A stretch of DNA of 64,000 nt from Trichomonas vaginalis G3 (lineage: Eukaryota; Parabasalia; Trichomonadida; Trichomonadidae). A model generated the notes under the pieces. It ran no database searches and had not been told where the DNA came from. It saw nothing but the letters and a program-made list of their open reading frames with translations. The position numbers were made by a program, and so were the translations under genes. Below are positions 30,920 through 39,597 of the stretch, piece by piece. Position 1 is the first letter of the stretch. Each line of letters begins with the position of its first letter. The stretch is taken from the NCBI RefSeq assembly GCF_026262505.1, contig NC_067203.1:3286001-3350000 (forward strand), written 5' to 3'.

Positions 30920-31759
30920 TTACTTTGCTTGTTTGAAGTTGTCAAAATACTCTGTTATTTTTTCCTTTAACAATGACAAATCTTCTTTGAATGTAAGTAT
31001 TGTACAACCTTTAATATCATAGTGTGTTTGAGGTAACGTATCTTGAACTATTTGTTTCACATCTTCATTTGGGGTCATTGAAATCGGTAAGTTTTCGCGA
31101 TAGAACCAATTTCTGTCAGATTTGTAAATCTTAGCAAGGTCGTAAAAGCTCTTGTTGTTTCTTCTGACTAAATGCAACATAACCATATCTCTGTCTTCTT
31201 CATTTTCCATCTCTTCAGTATAAATCATATACTTATAGTTCTTTTCCTTTCCTTTTGGTACCGAACGTGGTATTCTTTTCTGAATGTTTTTGTCTTTTGC
31301 TTCAAGCTTGTTTTCCATCTCTTCACGTTCTTGTCTATGAATTTCGTCAAGAAGTCTGTAAATATACCAAGCATAACGAGGCGAAGCCCACATTGCAACA
31401 GCATTTACAAGAAGTCTATGTACATAATATCCTCTCAAACCGTTTGGCAATTTTTCACGATTTTCATAGAGTTTTGGCGACTGGGGTTTTTTACTTACTC
31501 GAGTTTTTGCGACTACGAAAAAATCCGTAGTCGAATTTTCAGCTTCATTTAATAGTTCAATAGTGCTTTGGTTCCTAAACCAGTCTTGTGGTTTCTTAGT
31601 ATCTGGAGCAAAACATGCTGTCAAAATACTTTGCATTTGGTACATATTGTCTTTGACCGAACGAATGAGACGGAGTTGTTTGTTAAACTGTATGTACTCG
31701 TATTCTTCATTTATAGCTTCATGGACTATAACTGTTGTTGTGTTCTCTGTTGTTGACAT
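30920..31759 (-). CDS. MSV199/DUF3627-type KilA-like protein, Maverick B
   Basis: A 279-residue protein. The central GYYVHRLLVNAVAMWASPRYAWYIYRLLDEI segment corresponds to the KilA-N/MSV199 pattern (compare YIHPDLVHFVAKWCSVKYAF in 62412-63077). The C-terminal ~90 residues, beginning NEEDRDMVMLHLV, look like DUF3627. Such combinations occur in large DNA viruses as DNA-binding or regulatory proteins. The frame without ATG extends 18 bases further (TTG), so ATG 31759 is used. Its upstream cassette is shared with two other genes. A perfect 8-bp inverted repeat (31510-31533) lies in the linker before the MSV199 part. Confidence 0.7.
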   Translation of the reverse strand: MSTTENTTTVIVHEAINEEYEYIQFNKQLRLIRSVKDNMYQMQSILTACFAPDTKKPQDWFRNQSTIELLNEAENSTTDFFVVAKTRVSKKPQSPKLYENREKLPNGLRGYYVHRLLVNAVAMWASPRYAWYIYRLLDEIHRQEREEMENKLEAKDKNIQKRIPRSVPKGKEKNYKYMIYTEEMENEEDRDMVMLHLVRRNNKSFYDLAKIYKSDRNWFYRENLPISMTPNEDVKQIVQDTLPQTHYDIKGCTILTFKEDLSLLKEKITEYFDNFKQAK

Positions 31760-31768
31760 TACTGTCTT

Positions 31769-31820
31769 TACATACAAAATAAAAAAATAAATAAAAATAA
31801 AACTAACTTTATTTTTTCTA
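31769..31820 (-). promoter_or_regulatory. Shared upstream cassette, copy 1
   Basis: On the minus strand: AATAAAGTTAGTTTTA, then T-rich runs, then TATTTTGTATGTAAAGACAG just before the start of the MSV199 gene. The same cassette precedes the KilA-N gene at 62412 and, with a slightly different 3' end, the gene at 33393. Interpreted as a promoter plus leader of an early-type gene class. Confidence 0.6.
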
Positions 31821-31844
31821 TCTTATGAAAATTCATGATTTTTG

Positions 31845-32451
31845 TGCTGAATTCAATAAAAATATATTTTAGGTGAAGCCCACATTGCAACAGCATTTAC
31901 AAGAAGTCTATGTACATAATATCCTTTCAAACCAGGAGCCAAATTCTTGCGATTTTCGTACGGAATCTCTTCCCTCGGTTTTCCGAGGGAAGCAATCATA
32001 TGAGGAAATTCATGATTTTTGTGCTGAATTCAATAAAAATAATGTTTAGGTGAAGAGGTGAGATTTCACCTCTTTTTTCACCTCATTTCTACCCCAGTTA
32101 TTTTATAAACGTTTCACATGGTAAACGTTATTTTTTAAATTTTGTGAAAACTCAACGGTTTGACACAAGCCATATGCCATTTTACTCAGAATTTTGTTGC
32201 TGAATTCAATAAAAATATATTTTAGGTGAAGAGGTGAGATTTCACCTCTTTTTTCACCTCATTTCTACCCCAGTTATTTTATAAACGTTTCACATGGTAA
32301 ACGTTATTTTTTAAATTTTGTGAAAACTCAACGGTTTGACACAAGCCATATGCCATTTTACTCAGAATTTTGTTGCTGAATTCAATAAAAATATATTTTA
32401 GGTGAAGAGGTGAGATTTCACCTCTTTTTTCACCTAATTTTTCACCTCTTT
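31845..32451. repeat. Repeat block with 176-177 bp spacing
   Basis: GCTGAATTCAATAAAAAT recurs at 31845, 32022, 32199 and 32375, that is every 176-177 bases. Units 2 and 3 are near-identical duplicates (palindrome GAGGTGAGATTTCACCTC, then AAACGTTTCACATGG). Unit 1 instead contains ~60 bases (31872-31935) nearly identical to the coding sequence at 31380-31443 of the neighbouring MSV199 gene, so it is a relic of a second copy of that gene. Confidence 0.75.
31969..31992. repeat. Perfect 10-bp inverted repeat, TTTT loop
   Basis: CTTCCCTCGG-TTTT-CCGAGGGAAG. It lies in the relic of a second MSV199-type gene, close to the place where the intact gene has a different palindrome (31510-31533). Confidence 0.85.
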
Positions 32452-32454
32452 TTT

Positions 32455-33393
32455 TCACAAGCGTTTTACATGAATTGTACGATGTATATTTGAAATCCTA
32501 AACAGTTTCGTAGCTTCTATTTCTTCTTTTAGTACATCGAATGTTTTAACAATGCCGAAAGTTTCTTTATACTTCTTCTTGACGTCAGATAAAAGGAAAT
32601 CGTCAGCAGTTGGATAGTTTTTGTTCAGAAATTCTAACATGTTCATTTTATCTTCTGCTGGCTTTTCTGCTTCTTTCTTTAAGTCTGCATAGTCGTTTCT
32701 CATACGTTCTATCTCTTTGACGGAGTAGTTATATCTCCTCATTGCTGCTTTACATTTAGAACATTGCGGGTTCATTTTTGCGTTATATTCTGAAACCTTA
32801 CCTGCTAAAACAACTAAAGCGTCAATTGCTCTCTTCATCTCAAACATAGCGGGTCTTATTTGTTTGTTCCATACTTTGCCTCTTCTATCTTTATCTCTTA
32901 TTTCCCAAACACATTCAGCAACTAACGAAACAAAGTTGTCGTAGGTCTTAAATTCTTCAGATTTATATATGTCAGAAACATTCTTATATACCATGTCGCA
33001 ATCTTTGTCCATAACTTTATGGTTGCAATGAAAACCAAGGAATTCATAATTTACCTTTCGTATGAACTTCTTTATTTCTACTGAGTCAGTTGGTTTGACT
33101 TCAATTTCGTCAAATTCAGGAATAGTGAGTTTTTGTTGTTGGATTTCAGGTAGTTTAGGCAAATGGTCAATAATGTCCTGCATTTCATAAAGATATTCTT
33201 CATTTTCTTCATCCTGTGCGGTACAGTCTAAATTACTTGTTAAAAGTTCTTGCTTTATCTTCTGGATTTCTGTTTCAAAAGTATATGAAGAAGGAATAAA
33301 GCTTTTCATCTCTACTAACATTGACGTAGGATTCATAACTAACGAGTTTGGTGCTGTTGTTTGAATTGTTGTTGTGCCGATTGTTGAAATCAT
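32455..33393 (-). CDS. Maverick B protein with a CxxC motif, unknown
   Basis: A 312-residue protein. A polar N-terminus, an acidic helical region, a central globular part with NPQCSKCKAAMRR (a possible zinc knuckle), a coiled stretch (YADLKKEAEKPAED) and a C-terminal ~60 residues of winged-helix-like pattern ending IHRTIHVKRL. Not recognised; a replication or transcription role is plausible but inferred. The ATG at 33393 is used, because upstream of it lies the shared promoter cassette also found before the KilA-type genes. Confidence 0.55.
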   Translation of the reverse strand: MISTIGTTTIQTTAPNSLVMNPTSMLVEMKSFIPSSYTFETEIQKIKQELLTSNLDCTAQDEENEEYLYEMQDIIDHLPKLPEIQQQKLTIPEFDEIEVKPTDSVEIKKFIRKVNYEFLGFHCNHKVMDKDCDMVYKNVSDIYKSEEFKTYDNFVSLVAECVWEIRDKDRRGKVWNKQIRPAMFEMKRAIDALVVLAGKVSEYNAKMNPQCSKCKAAMRRYNYSVKEIERMRNDYADLKKEAEKPAEDKMNMLEFLNKNYPTADDFLLSDVKKKYKETFGIVKTFDVLKEEIEATKLFRISNIHRTIHVKRL

Positions 33394-33396
33394 ATC

Positions 33397-33453
33397 TTTT
33401 ATACAAAATAAAAAAAATAAATAAAATAAAACTAACTTTATTTTTTCTATCTT
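33397..33453 (-). promoter_or_regulatory. Shared upstream cassette, copy 2
   Basis: On the minus strand: AATAAAGTTAGTTTTATTTT, T-rich runs, TATTTTGTATAAAAGATATG; the final ATG is the start of the 312-residue gene. It matches the copies at 31769-31820 and 62354-62400 base for base over the first half. Confidence 0.6.
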
Positions 33454-33477
33454 AAGGAAATTCATGAAAATTCACGA

Positions 33478-33523
33478 GGGTAGAAATGAGGTTAGAAATG
33501 AGGTTAGATCTAACCATCTACCC
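33478..33523. repeat. Nested palindrome, TTAG/CTAA version
   Basis: Outer arms GGGTAGA/TCTACCC enclose two direct GGTTAGAAAT-like units and an inner perfect 14-base palindrome GGTTAGATCTAACC. It is almost identical to 6847-6892 in element A. Confidence 0.75.
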
Positions 33524-33590
33524 GACATTCTCGTCAAATACAAAAAAATGAAGAATAACTTTCACTTTTTCATTATATAACTGTTATTTT

Positions 33591-33618
33591 TGACGAAGTG
33601 AAGTTTTACACTTCGTCA
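33591..33618. repeat. Perfect 10-bp inverted repeat
   Basis: TGACGAAGTG and CACTTCGTCA around an 8-base loop, between a nested palindrome and the orphan promoter cassette. A TGAC core is shared with other end-proximal repeats of these elements. Confidence 0.8.
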
Positions 33619-33634
33619 GAAAAATCCCTGAAAT

Positions 33635-33700
33635 CATATCTTTTATACAAAATAAAAAAATAAATAAAATAAAACTAACTTTATTTTTTCTATCTTAAGG
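33635..33700 (-). promoter_or_regulatory. Orphan copy of the shared upstream cassette
   Basis: The cassette and the first bases up to the ATG context (CATATC on the + strand) are repeated here, followed by no gene. Together with the flanking AAATTCATGAAAATTCA repeat, this shows a duplicated promoter block whose gene has been lost. Confidence 0.55.
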
Positions 33701-33720
33701 AAATTCATGAAAATTCAAGA

Positions 33721-33918
33721 GGGTGAGAAAACAGGTGAAAAAACGGGTGAGATCTCACCTCTTCACCTAAATTATATTTTTTGGTGTAAATTTCCTAAAC
33801 TGACTGACTGACTGACGGCACAAAGTGGCATAACGAAAACATTAATATATAAAATTCATGAAAATTCAAGAGGGTGAAAAAACAGGTGAAAAAAGAGGTG
33901 AAATCTCACCTCTTCACC
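33721..33918. repeat. Two nested palindromes, GTGAG/CTCAC version
   Basis: 33721-33767 has outer GGTGA/TCACC and inner perfect GGTGAGATCTCACC. 33872-33918 has outer GGTGAA/TTCACC and inner GAGGTGA-AATC-TCACCTC. Each is preceded by the same GAAAATTCAAGAGGGTGA context and followed by TAAA and a T-rich tail. A short (ACTG)n run lies between them at 33799-33815. Confidence 0.75.
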
Positions 33919-33929
33919 TAAACATTATT

Positions 33930-34206
33930 TTTGCTGAATTCAGCAACAACTTTCTCTCAATTGGAGCTGTGGCATACTCTTTGCGTAAGCGGTTCAGACC
34001 TTCTTCGAACTCTTGGTCTCTCTTGGACTGAGATTGGAATTGGAATTGTTGGGGTGGAGCTTGCTGGAACATCCAAGGGTTGGGGAAGTAACCTTGAGGT
34101 GGAAATTGGTAGTAATTCGGAGGTACTTGCTGGGACTGAGGTGCAGGGCTGGTGCTTTAGGTTCCTCTGGTTTGGGAATGGACTCGGTTGGTGGTACGTC
34201 GGACAT
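33930..34206 (-). pseudogene. Remnant of a Pro/Gln-rich gene, Maverick B
   Basis: Minus-strand sequence starting at an ATG (34206) with MSDVPPTESIPKPEEPKAP, rich in Pro, Gln and Ser. It is broken. The start-codon region has been amplified into the 44-bp repeats that follow on the + strand side. No function can be assigned. Confidence 0.4.
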
Positions 34207-34525
34207 CCGTTTGTGTCCTGTCGGAAGGAAGAACTTTTCCTGTCGGACATCCGTTTGTGTCCTGTCGGAAGGAAGAACTTTTCCTGTCGGACATCCGTTT
34301 GTGTCCTGTCGGAAGGAAATTTTTTTCCCTTTGTCCGGAAAATTTTTTCCTGTCGGATGGAAAATTTTTTCTCAAGTTCGACCAAAAAGTTCTCAATTTT
34401 CGAAAATTTGAATGGTTTACGGACGGACAACTGGAAGAGTTCTTCCTGTCGGAAGGAAAAATTTTTCCCTTTGTCCGGAAAATTTTTTCCAGTTGTCGGG
34501 AAAATATTTTCCTGTCGGATGGAAG
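34198..34525. repeat. 44-bp tandem repeats and related GTCGGA cluster
   Basis: Three exact 44-bp units start with GTCGGACATCCG at 34198, 34242 and 34286, followed by degenerate units built from CCTGTCGGAAGGAAAA and TTTTTTCC to 34525. The cluster lies between divergent reading frames (34206 minus, 34519 plus). It is open in several frames on both strands, which creates long artificial frames. Confidence 0.85.
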
Positions 34526-34893
34526 GACTCGGAATGCCAGAAGGATTTGACGAGGCAATTTACCTAATTGAAATTAACGACTGCGTAAAAGACTACTTGC
34601 GCAAGGTAATGAAGCCCAAGGTCAAGTTCACCACTATTTCTGGAAGGTCTACACTTCAGCTCGAGACTTCGACTGGAATTCCAATTCAAATACCAGAAAA
34701 CACTCCTTTCGACGACATAAAGGACGCCAAAAGAGAAGCTCTTGTTAAGTTCCTAAACAAACGTCCTTGGATAAAAATACCAAACAAGGAGAACCCCCTA
34801 CCCCATATGAAATTGGCAATTCAGTCTCTCCTTCACTTCTCGGGTCAACCATTCTACATAACCTGTGAAGGCGACATCCAACCAGTTCAGTAA
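34519..34893 (+). CDS. Small Maverick B protein, unknown
   Basis: A 124-residue globular protein with MPEGFDEAIYLIEINDC, then a KFTTISGRSTLQLET strand pair and a C-terminal helix. Not recognised. ATG 34519 or 34534 is the probable start; the open frame continues upstream only through the 44-bp repeats, which I take as non-coding. It is convergent with 35031-35891; the gap holds a nested palindrome. Confidence 0.45.
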   Translation: MEGLGMPEGFDEAIYLIEINDCVKDYLRKVMKPKVKFTTISGRSTLQLETSTGIPIQIPENTPFDDIKDAKREALVKFLNKRPWIKIPNKENPLPHMKLAIQSLLHFSGQPFYITCEGDIQPVQ

Positions 34894-34970
34894 ACATCTC
34901 ATTTTAACTCACTTTTTTAATGTTTTTTGTGAAAGTGTCAAAAATAAATTGTTTTCATGAGTTTTCTACG

Positions 34971-35017
34971 ATGTTAGAAAAGTGGTTAGAAAACGTGTTA
35001 GATCTAACATGCTAACA
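34971..35017. repeat. Nested palindrome, TGTTAG version
   Basis: Outer TGTTAG/CTAACA encloses two TTAGAAAA direct units and an inner perfect TGTTAGATCTAACA. It lies in the convergent gap between genes ending at 34893 and 35031. Confidence 0.75.
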
Positions 35018-35030
35018 TAAACATTATTTT

Positions 35031-35891
35031 TCAATACTTTTTCAGCACTTTTCCGTAGTTATATATGAAAGACAATTCGAGATAAAAGTCATAGTACAAT
35101 GGAATAATATGTTGCACACCATTTGTTGTGAACCAAACTTGAAAGTCAGAGAAACTGTTACTAGGTGGTTCGTAGAATTTAGAAGCAAAGTCATAAAAGT
35201 CCTTACCAATACATAGAAAACTATTGTTGCTTGAACTGAAACTTGCATGACACATAACATTTTGAGGGTCAAACACGTTTCTATAAACTGTCAAATCTGC
35301 TGGTGGAAGTATAAATTTAAATGGACCATCTGGTGGTAATGGTTCGTTCTGGTTTAGTAACCGAAGAAATTGTGCCCAAGAACGTTTGTCTACTTTCCAA
35401 AATAAAAACTCTGTATCTCTTGGAGGGTTAATTTCAATCTTTTGAAATGAAACGGTGGAGTTCATCTTGTCATATTCTAGTTTCAGATAGTATGTTCCAT
35501 TTAGTAAAGAGTCGTATTTTTCTTGAAATTCCCAATAATATTTGTTCATTTGAGTTTGAAAGTCATTTAGAGTTTTCTCAAGACTTTCGTCTGAACGAAC
35601 TGTAAAGATTCTCATTTCGTCAAATTTGTCTATTAGACCATCAGAACCTTTATACTGCCCATGAAAATATACTGCGAACATAAATGCGTTAGTTCTATTT
35701 GAAAACAAAACTCTTCTAAATCCTATTGCCTTTGCATCTGAAGGACTTTGAAGCCAACGAATTGGATAGTCAAACCTGTATGCTCGGGATGAAATTTCTT
35801 CATCTGAAATAGTCCTACCAGCATTTGTAAAGATATAGTCTAACGGTTTTGTATCTGCTACTTTTGTTCTTTGTTTTTCAACCTGAAGCAT
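35031..35891 (-). CDS. Maverick structural-protein family, copy B1
   Basis: A 286-residue protein closely related to 43152-44000 in the same element and distantly to 5195-6076. Shared motifs: RFDYPIRWLQSP, KAIGFRR, HASFSSSNNSFLCI, FYEPPSNSFSDFQVWFTT and a C-terminal LELSFIYNY. The near-identical 3' third versus a divergent middle suggests conserved contact surfaces. A minor capsid or virion surface role is inferred. It is notable that one element carries two paralogues. Confidence 0.6.
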   Translation of the reverse strand: MLQVEKQRTKVADTKPLDYIFTNAGRTISDEEISSRAYRFDYPIRWLQSPSDAKAIGFRRVLFSNRTNAFMFAVYFHGQYKGSDGLIDKFDEMRIFTVRSDESLEKTLNDFQTQMNKYYWEFQEKYDSLLNGTYYLKLEYDKMNSTVSFQKIEINPPRDTEFLFWKVDKRSWAQFLRLLNQNEPLPPDGPFKFILPPADLTVYRNVFDPQNVMCHASFSSSNNSFLCIGKDFYDFASKFYEPPSNSFSDFQVWFTTNGVQHIIPLYYDFYLELSFIYNYGKVLKKY

Positions 35892-36040
35892 TTAATATAT
35901 GTAAAAATATATTGTTTTAAAATGGTATGCCATTTCATATTTCTCATCTAACAAACAAGTTTCCCAACGGTCTTCTCCAACAAACTCAGCGTACAGTTCA
36001 AATAAAATTTAAAAATGTCACTTTTTTAAAAAAAAATTTT

Positions 36041-38196
36041 TTACTTCATGCAATGTTTTATTTCTGTGCCGTCTTCAAGTATGCCCCAATATTTCCGTTT
36101 CGATATTACATGAACTTCGGTGAAAATTTTGTCCAATTTGAATCGACCCATCTTTTCACCGACTAAACCCATTTCAATGAGTTTGTTGTATCCTTCTTCG
36201 TTCGTCATGAGTGCGTCAATGTTCTCATAGTAAACCTTGACTTTCGATTTGACTTCGGAGAAGAATTTGTTGTACTCGTCAAGGACTGCCTTTGCGAACT
36301 GAGGGTAAGACCAATGTTCGACAATAGGTTTTAATGTGGTTACTAAGCCACTTTGACCTTGAGTGAATTCGTACTTCAAAACAAAAGGAGAAAACCTTTC
36401 AACAAAGTTGTCGACCTTCTCATAATGTTTACTCTTCATCTCTTGAGGTTTCTTAATGGAATATCCCCATGTCGAATTCATAAGCAATTTGAGTGTCATT
36501 GCAAGTTTGGGGTTTGAAGCTTTCCTAATATCATACAGTTGTTGTATGACTTTTCCAACTGTATAGTTCCTTCCCGGGAACTCACCATCTTCGTTTGGAA
36601 TTCCAGTCGGAATATATTGGACAAACCTCATGTATGCAGCGTTAAGGTCGACATAGTATATCTTTTCGTTTGAGTCGAACTTGTCGCAACCAATTGGTCC
36701 AGTTTGTGGAAATTCAAGTGAGTCTCTTATCTTCTGAGAAACTTCTCCTGTTATCTCATAAACATCGTCGAAGCAACCTGTTTCATATAAAACCTTCTGA
36801 CCTAACTCAGATGCTCTCCAATACAATTTGACGTCAATTGGATGTCTCAATGGAAGTTTGTTTATAGCATCTTGAAGTTCTTGCAACCTCATTGGAAGTT
36901 CTTCTGGTTCAGGTTGGTATCCGAACATACCAACCCCTTGTGGAACTGTGTACTTCTTTTGTACTAGAACTTTGTCTGGAACAACTTTTGGTCTTGCTAA
37001 CAATGAAAAGTTTGTTTCGTCTTTTGGTACAAAACTTTCTGTAAGCTTGTCATCTGGAATTGGTTCCAACAAACCTTTCTCGAAAAGAATGTCTACAGCT
37101 CTGACAATGTTGCACTTGCCTTTCCGAACAATGGGTTTGTAAGACTTTCGTTCAACATGAAGTGGTTGTGGACAATTACAATCTTCAACATGGTAAATTG
37201 AACTCAACAACATAGTCGTCATGTGAAGAACCTTTAGCTGTAGGTATGTTGACTCGGATATTGACATTTGCCAACGGTGCAATTTTTGCCAATTGACCTC
37301 TGAGAATGTACCTTGTCTTCACACATGACTCAAGATACTTCATCTTCTCTTCTGTAACAAGACCAGAGTTCCTGAGACATGTAAGAATGCAAGGTTCATT
37401 GACAATTGTTTCAATTGAATTGTAAATTCCATACCTTGTCAAGTCAATGTCAGACTTATTTATGAAGGGGAAGTATCCAGCATGTTGTCTGACTGCTTGA
37501 GGGTTAGGTTGGTACCATTCGAACTTGACACTTGCAATTCCTTCAATTGCATTCAAAATGTCTGAGTCGGAGTCAACCATTTGTTCTCTCTTTGTAGTCT
37601 TGAAAGCGTCAAGAAGTTTTGCGGCTGTGTTGTCATTGCCATGTGCATAGTAAATGTGAACCATCCAAATCTGTTATGGTCAATCTGAGATTGTGTCCTT
37701 TCTTATTTGCCGTCTTGTATGGCAGCAAGTACTCCCATGAAGCCTTCTTGTTCTTTCCTTCGTCAAAGTTTACTGTAAAGGTTCGACCAGATGTAATTTG
37801 ACTTCTAACTTCACGATACTTTTCATATGCATATCTTGTTCTTTCCATGGGAGCATGTGCAATCTTCACCTTTTCCTTTTTTCCTTCTCAAAGGATGCAA
37901 TTGTTCGTCATGTTTCCAGTAGAATCTGGCAAAGCCGTCGTGTCCTTCAACTTGAGGTTCACTAACATCGAAAGGCATGTCCATAAGACGTTCTTCTTCT
38001 AACCTTCTAGTCTGTTTGGATAATTTGCACGTGCTGTTTCCAAATCCATTTCGTAGCGAAGACCAGACAATTTTGTCATAGACTTTTATGGGTCTTCCCT
38101 TCCTATATATTTAAAATTCTTCGAAACTCTCCAACCATATCTTTGTAACTCTGCTTTTATTCTAGCAGACTTTCTATCCATTCTATATGGCGGCAT
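36041..38196 (-). pseudogene. Protein-primed family B DNA polymerase, Maverick B
   Basis: The C-terminal palm is clear: motif A YYVDLNAAYMRFV, motif B KLLMNSTWGYS and a motif C region VYYENIDALM. The upstream part holds the TPR-like and exonuclease regions usual in Polinton polymerases, but in several frames. It starts at ATG 38196. Such polymerases copy linear element DNA from a terminal protein. The gene is broken in a few places. Confidence 0.8.
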
Positions 38197-38281
38197 TTTT
38201 ATAAAAATAAAAAAAATATATTTTTTCTTTTACTTAACATAACCGCCTGCTGCCATAAGCTTTGACGCCAACCCATACCAG

Positions 38282-38806
38282 CTAATGAAGGTTGACTTGG
38301 TTTAGTTTCCAAACTAAACTTTGGTTTTGGTTTATCTTCAGTTTTTTTTTTTCTTCTTCTATCGGTTTTTCGTCACTTTTCGGTTCCTCTGACTTTACTT
38401 CACTTGCAGGAACAGTTGTGTCGTCAACATCTTCATAAATATCATATGCCATTTGTTTTTGTTTTCCTTTCAACTTTTTGTGTTTGTTGTAAAGTTTAGA
38501 ATATTTCGACTCTAAGTCAATGAGATGTTCTATAATGAACTGTTGGTCAGTGAAGTAAACTTTTCCATCTGTTGTCTCGAAAGCTCCTTCAGACTTCAAT
38601 ATTTTATTGTGAGAGTCTGTTCTTTTTTGAGATACTAGCCATTCCATTTTTATGAAAGTGACTTTGTAGTTAGGGTTTGTATTTCCAGACCTGGCACTTT
38701 CTATTATTGAATTTTTCTCTTCATCTGTAAGTTCTTTGACGGGTTTTGACAATGGTCTGAACTTTTTGTTTGTGGTCAAATCTACCGTTTCAACTTCTTC
38801 GGTCAT
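38282..38806 (-). CDS. Small charged protein, Maverick B
   Basis: A 174-residue protein: N-terminal mixed region, a coiled-coil-like stretch (SKYSKLYNKHKKLKGKQKQ) near the middle and a Glu/Lys/Pro-rich tail. Not recognised. ATG at 38806. It lies between the polymerase and the amphipathic protein gene. The next ~190 bases (38810-39000) hold only a degenerate short frame. Confidence 0.4.
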   Translation of the reverse strand: MTEEVETVDLTTNKKFRPLSKPVKELTDEEKNSIIESARSGNTNPNYKVTFIKMEWLVSQKRTDSHNKILKSEGAFETTDGKVYFTDQQFIIEHLIDLESKYSKLYNKHKKLKGKQKQMAYDIYEDVDDTTVPASEVKSEEPKSDEKPIEEEKKKLKINQNQSLVWKLNQVNLH

Positions 38807-39000
38807 TTCATCTCAGTTAAAAAATTTTAGTTTGGTTTGTTTTCAACTGGTTGTTGTTGTTTTTTAAGTCGGTCTAAAACTTCCCTGAGGTATAGGAAGA
38901 ACTTGACAAAACACGTGGTGTAACTGCTGGAAGCCGACAAATCCATCTTGAACTCATTTGTCTCAATGCTGCATTGTTCATTTCATCTCAATAAAAAACT

Positions 39001-39402
39001 TTACATTCCCCACGTTTGAGGCGGTTGAGGTTGGTTATTGTTTACCCACTGTTGTGCATGGTTATATCCTCTGTTAAAGAATCTTTCACCTTGGTCCATA
39101 TAGTGTCCTGCTTGGTTATAGTAGTCATTTGCTTTGTTATAATAGTTTCCTGCTTGTCTTCCTACATTGTCCATCCATCCTTGAACTTTTCCTCTTGTTT
39201 CAGGATTTGGAATAAGATTTGTTGCATCTCGTGCTACCTCCCAACCTTTCTGTACAGTTTGTATAATAGGTTGTGCTTTCTCTTTAAGTATACCTAATGT
39301 ACTCAAAATCTTCCTTCCAATTCCAAATGCACCTCTGGCTATTGTTCCCACTGCGGGTAAAAATCTAGATGCAACTCCTGCTAATGCGCCAAATAAACCC
39401 AT
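39001..39402 (-). CDS. Amphipathic Gly/Ala-rich virion-protein candidate
   Basis: A 133-residue protein. Residues 1-35 (MGLFGALAGVASRFLPAVG, then ARGAFGIGRKIL) form a glycine-rich amphipathic segment like adenovirus protein VI-type membrane-lytic helices. The second half has Tyr/Asn/Gln repeats (YYNKANDYYNQAGHYMDQG). It is divergent from the integrase, with 17 bases between the ATGs. A membrane-penetration role is inference from composition. Confidence 0.5.
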   Translation of the reverse strand: MGLFGALAGVASRFLPAVGTIARGAFGIGRKILSTLGILKEKAQPIIQTVQKGWEVARDATNLIPNPETRGKVQGWMDNVGRQAGNYYNKANDYYNQAGHYMDQGERFFNRGYNHAQQWVNNNQPQPPQTWGM

Positions 39403-39597
39403 TTCTTATGGGTTAAAAAATGACGAATCCAAACAAGGACCCCTATGTTTCTAAGGCAACAAAAAAAGCACTCATGATAAAAATCTTTAGTTCAACACCA
39501 AATGCTTGGTTTATGGATATCTTGGAAAACATTCCGAGAGTTAGAACAGATGGACCTCCATACTGGTTAATATTTGTTGGTCAAAACACAAGATATA

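Noticed and set aside
33931-34893. 320-residue open frame across the 44-bp repeats
   Set aside because: The first two-thirds are frame-independent repeat translation and overlap a minus-strand start; only 34519-34893 looks like ordinary protein.
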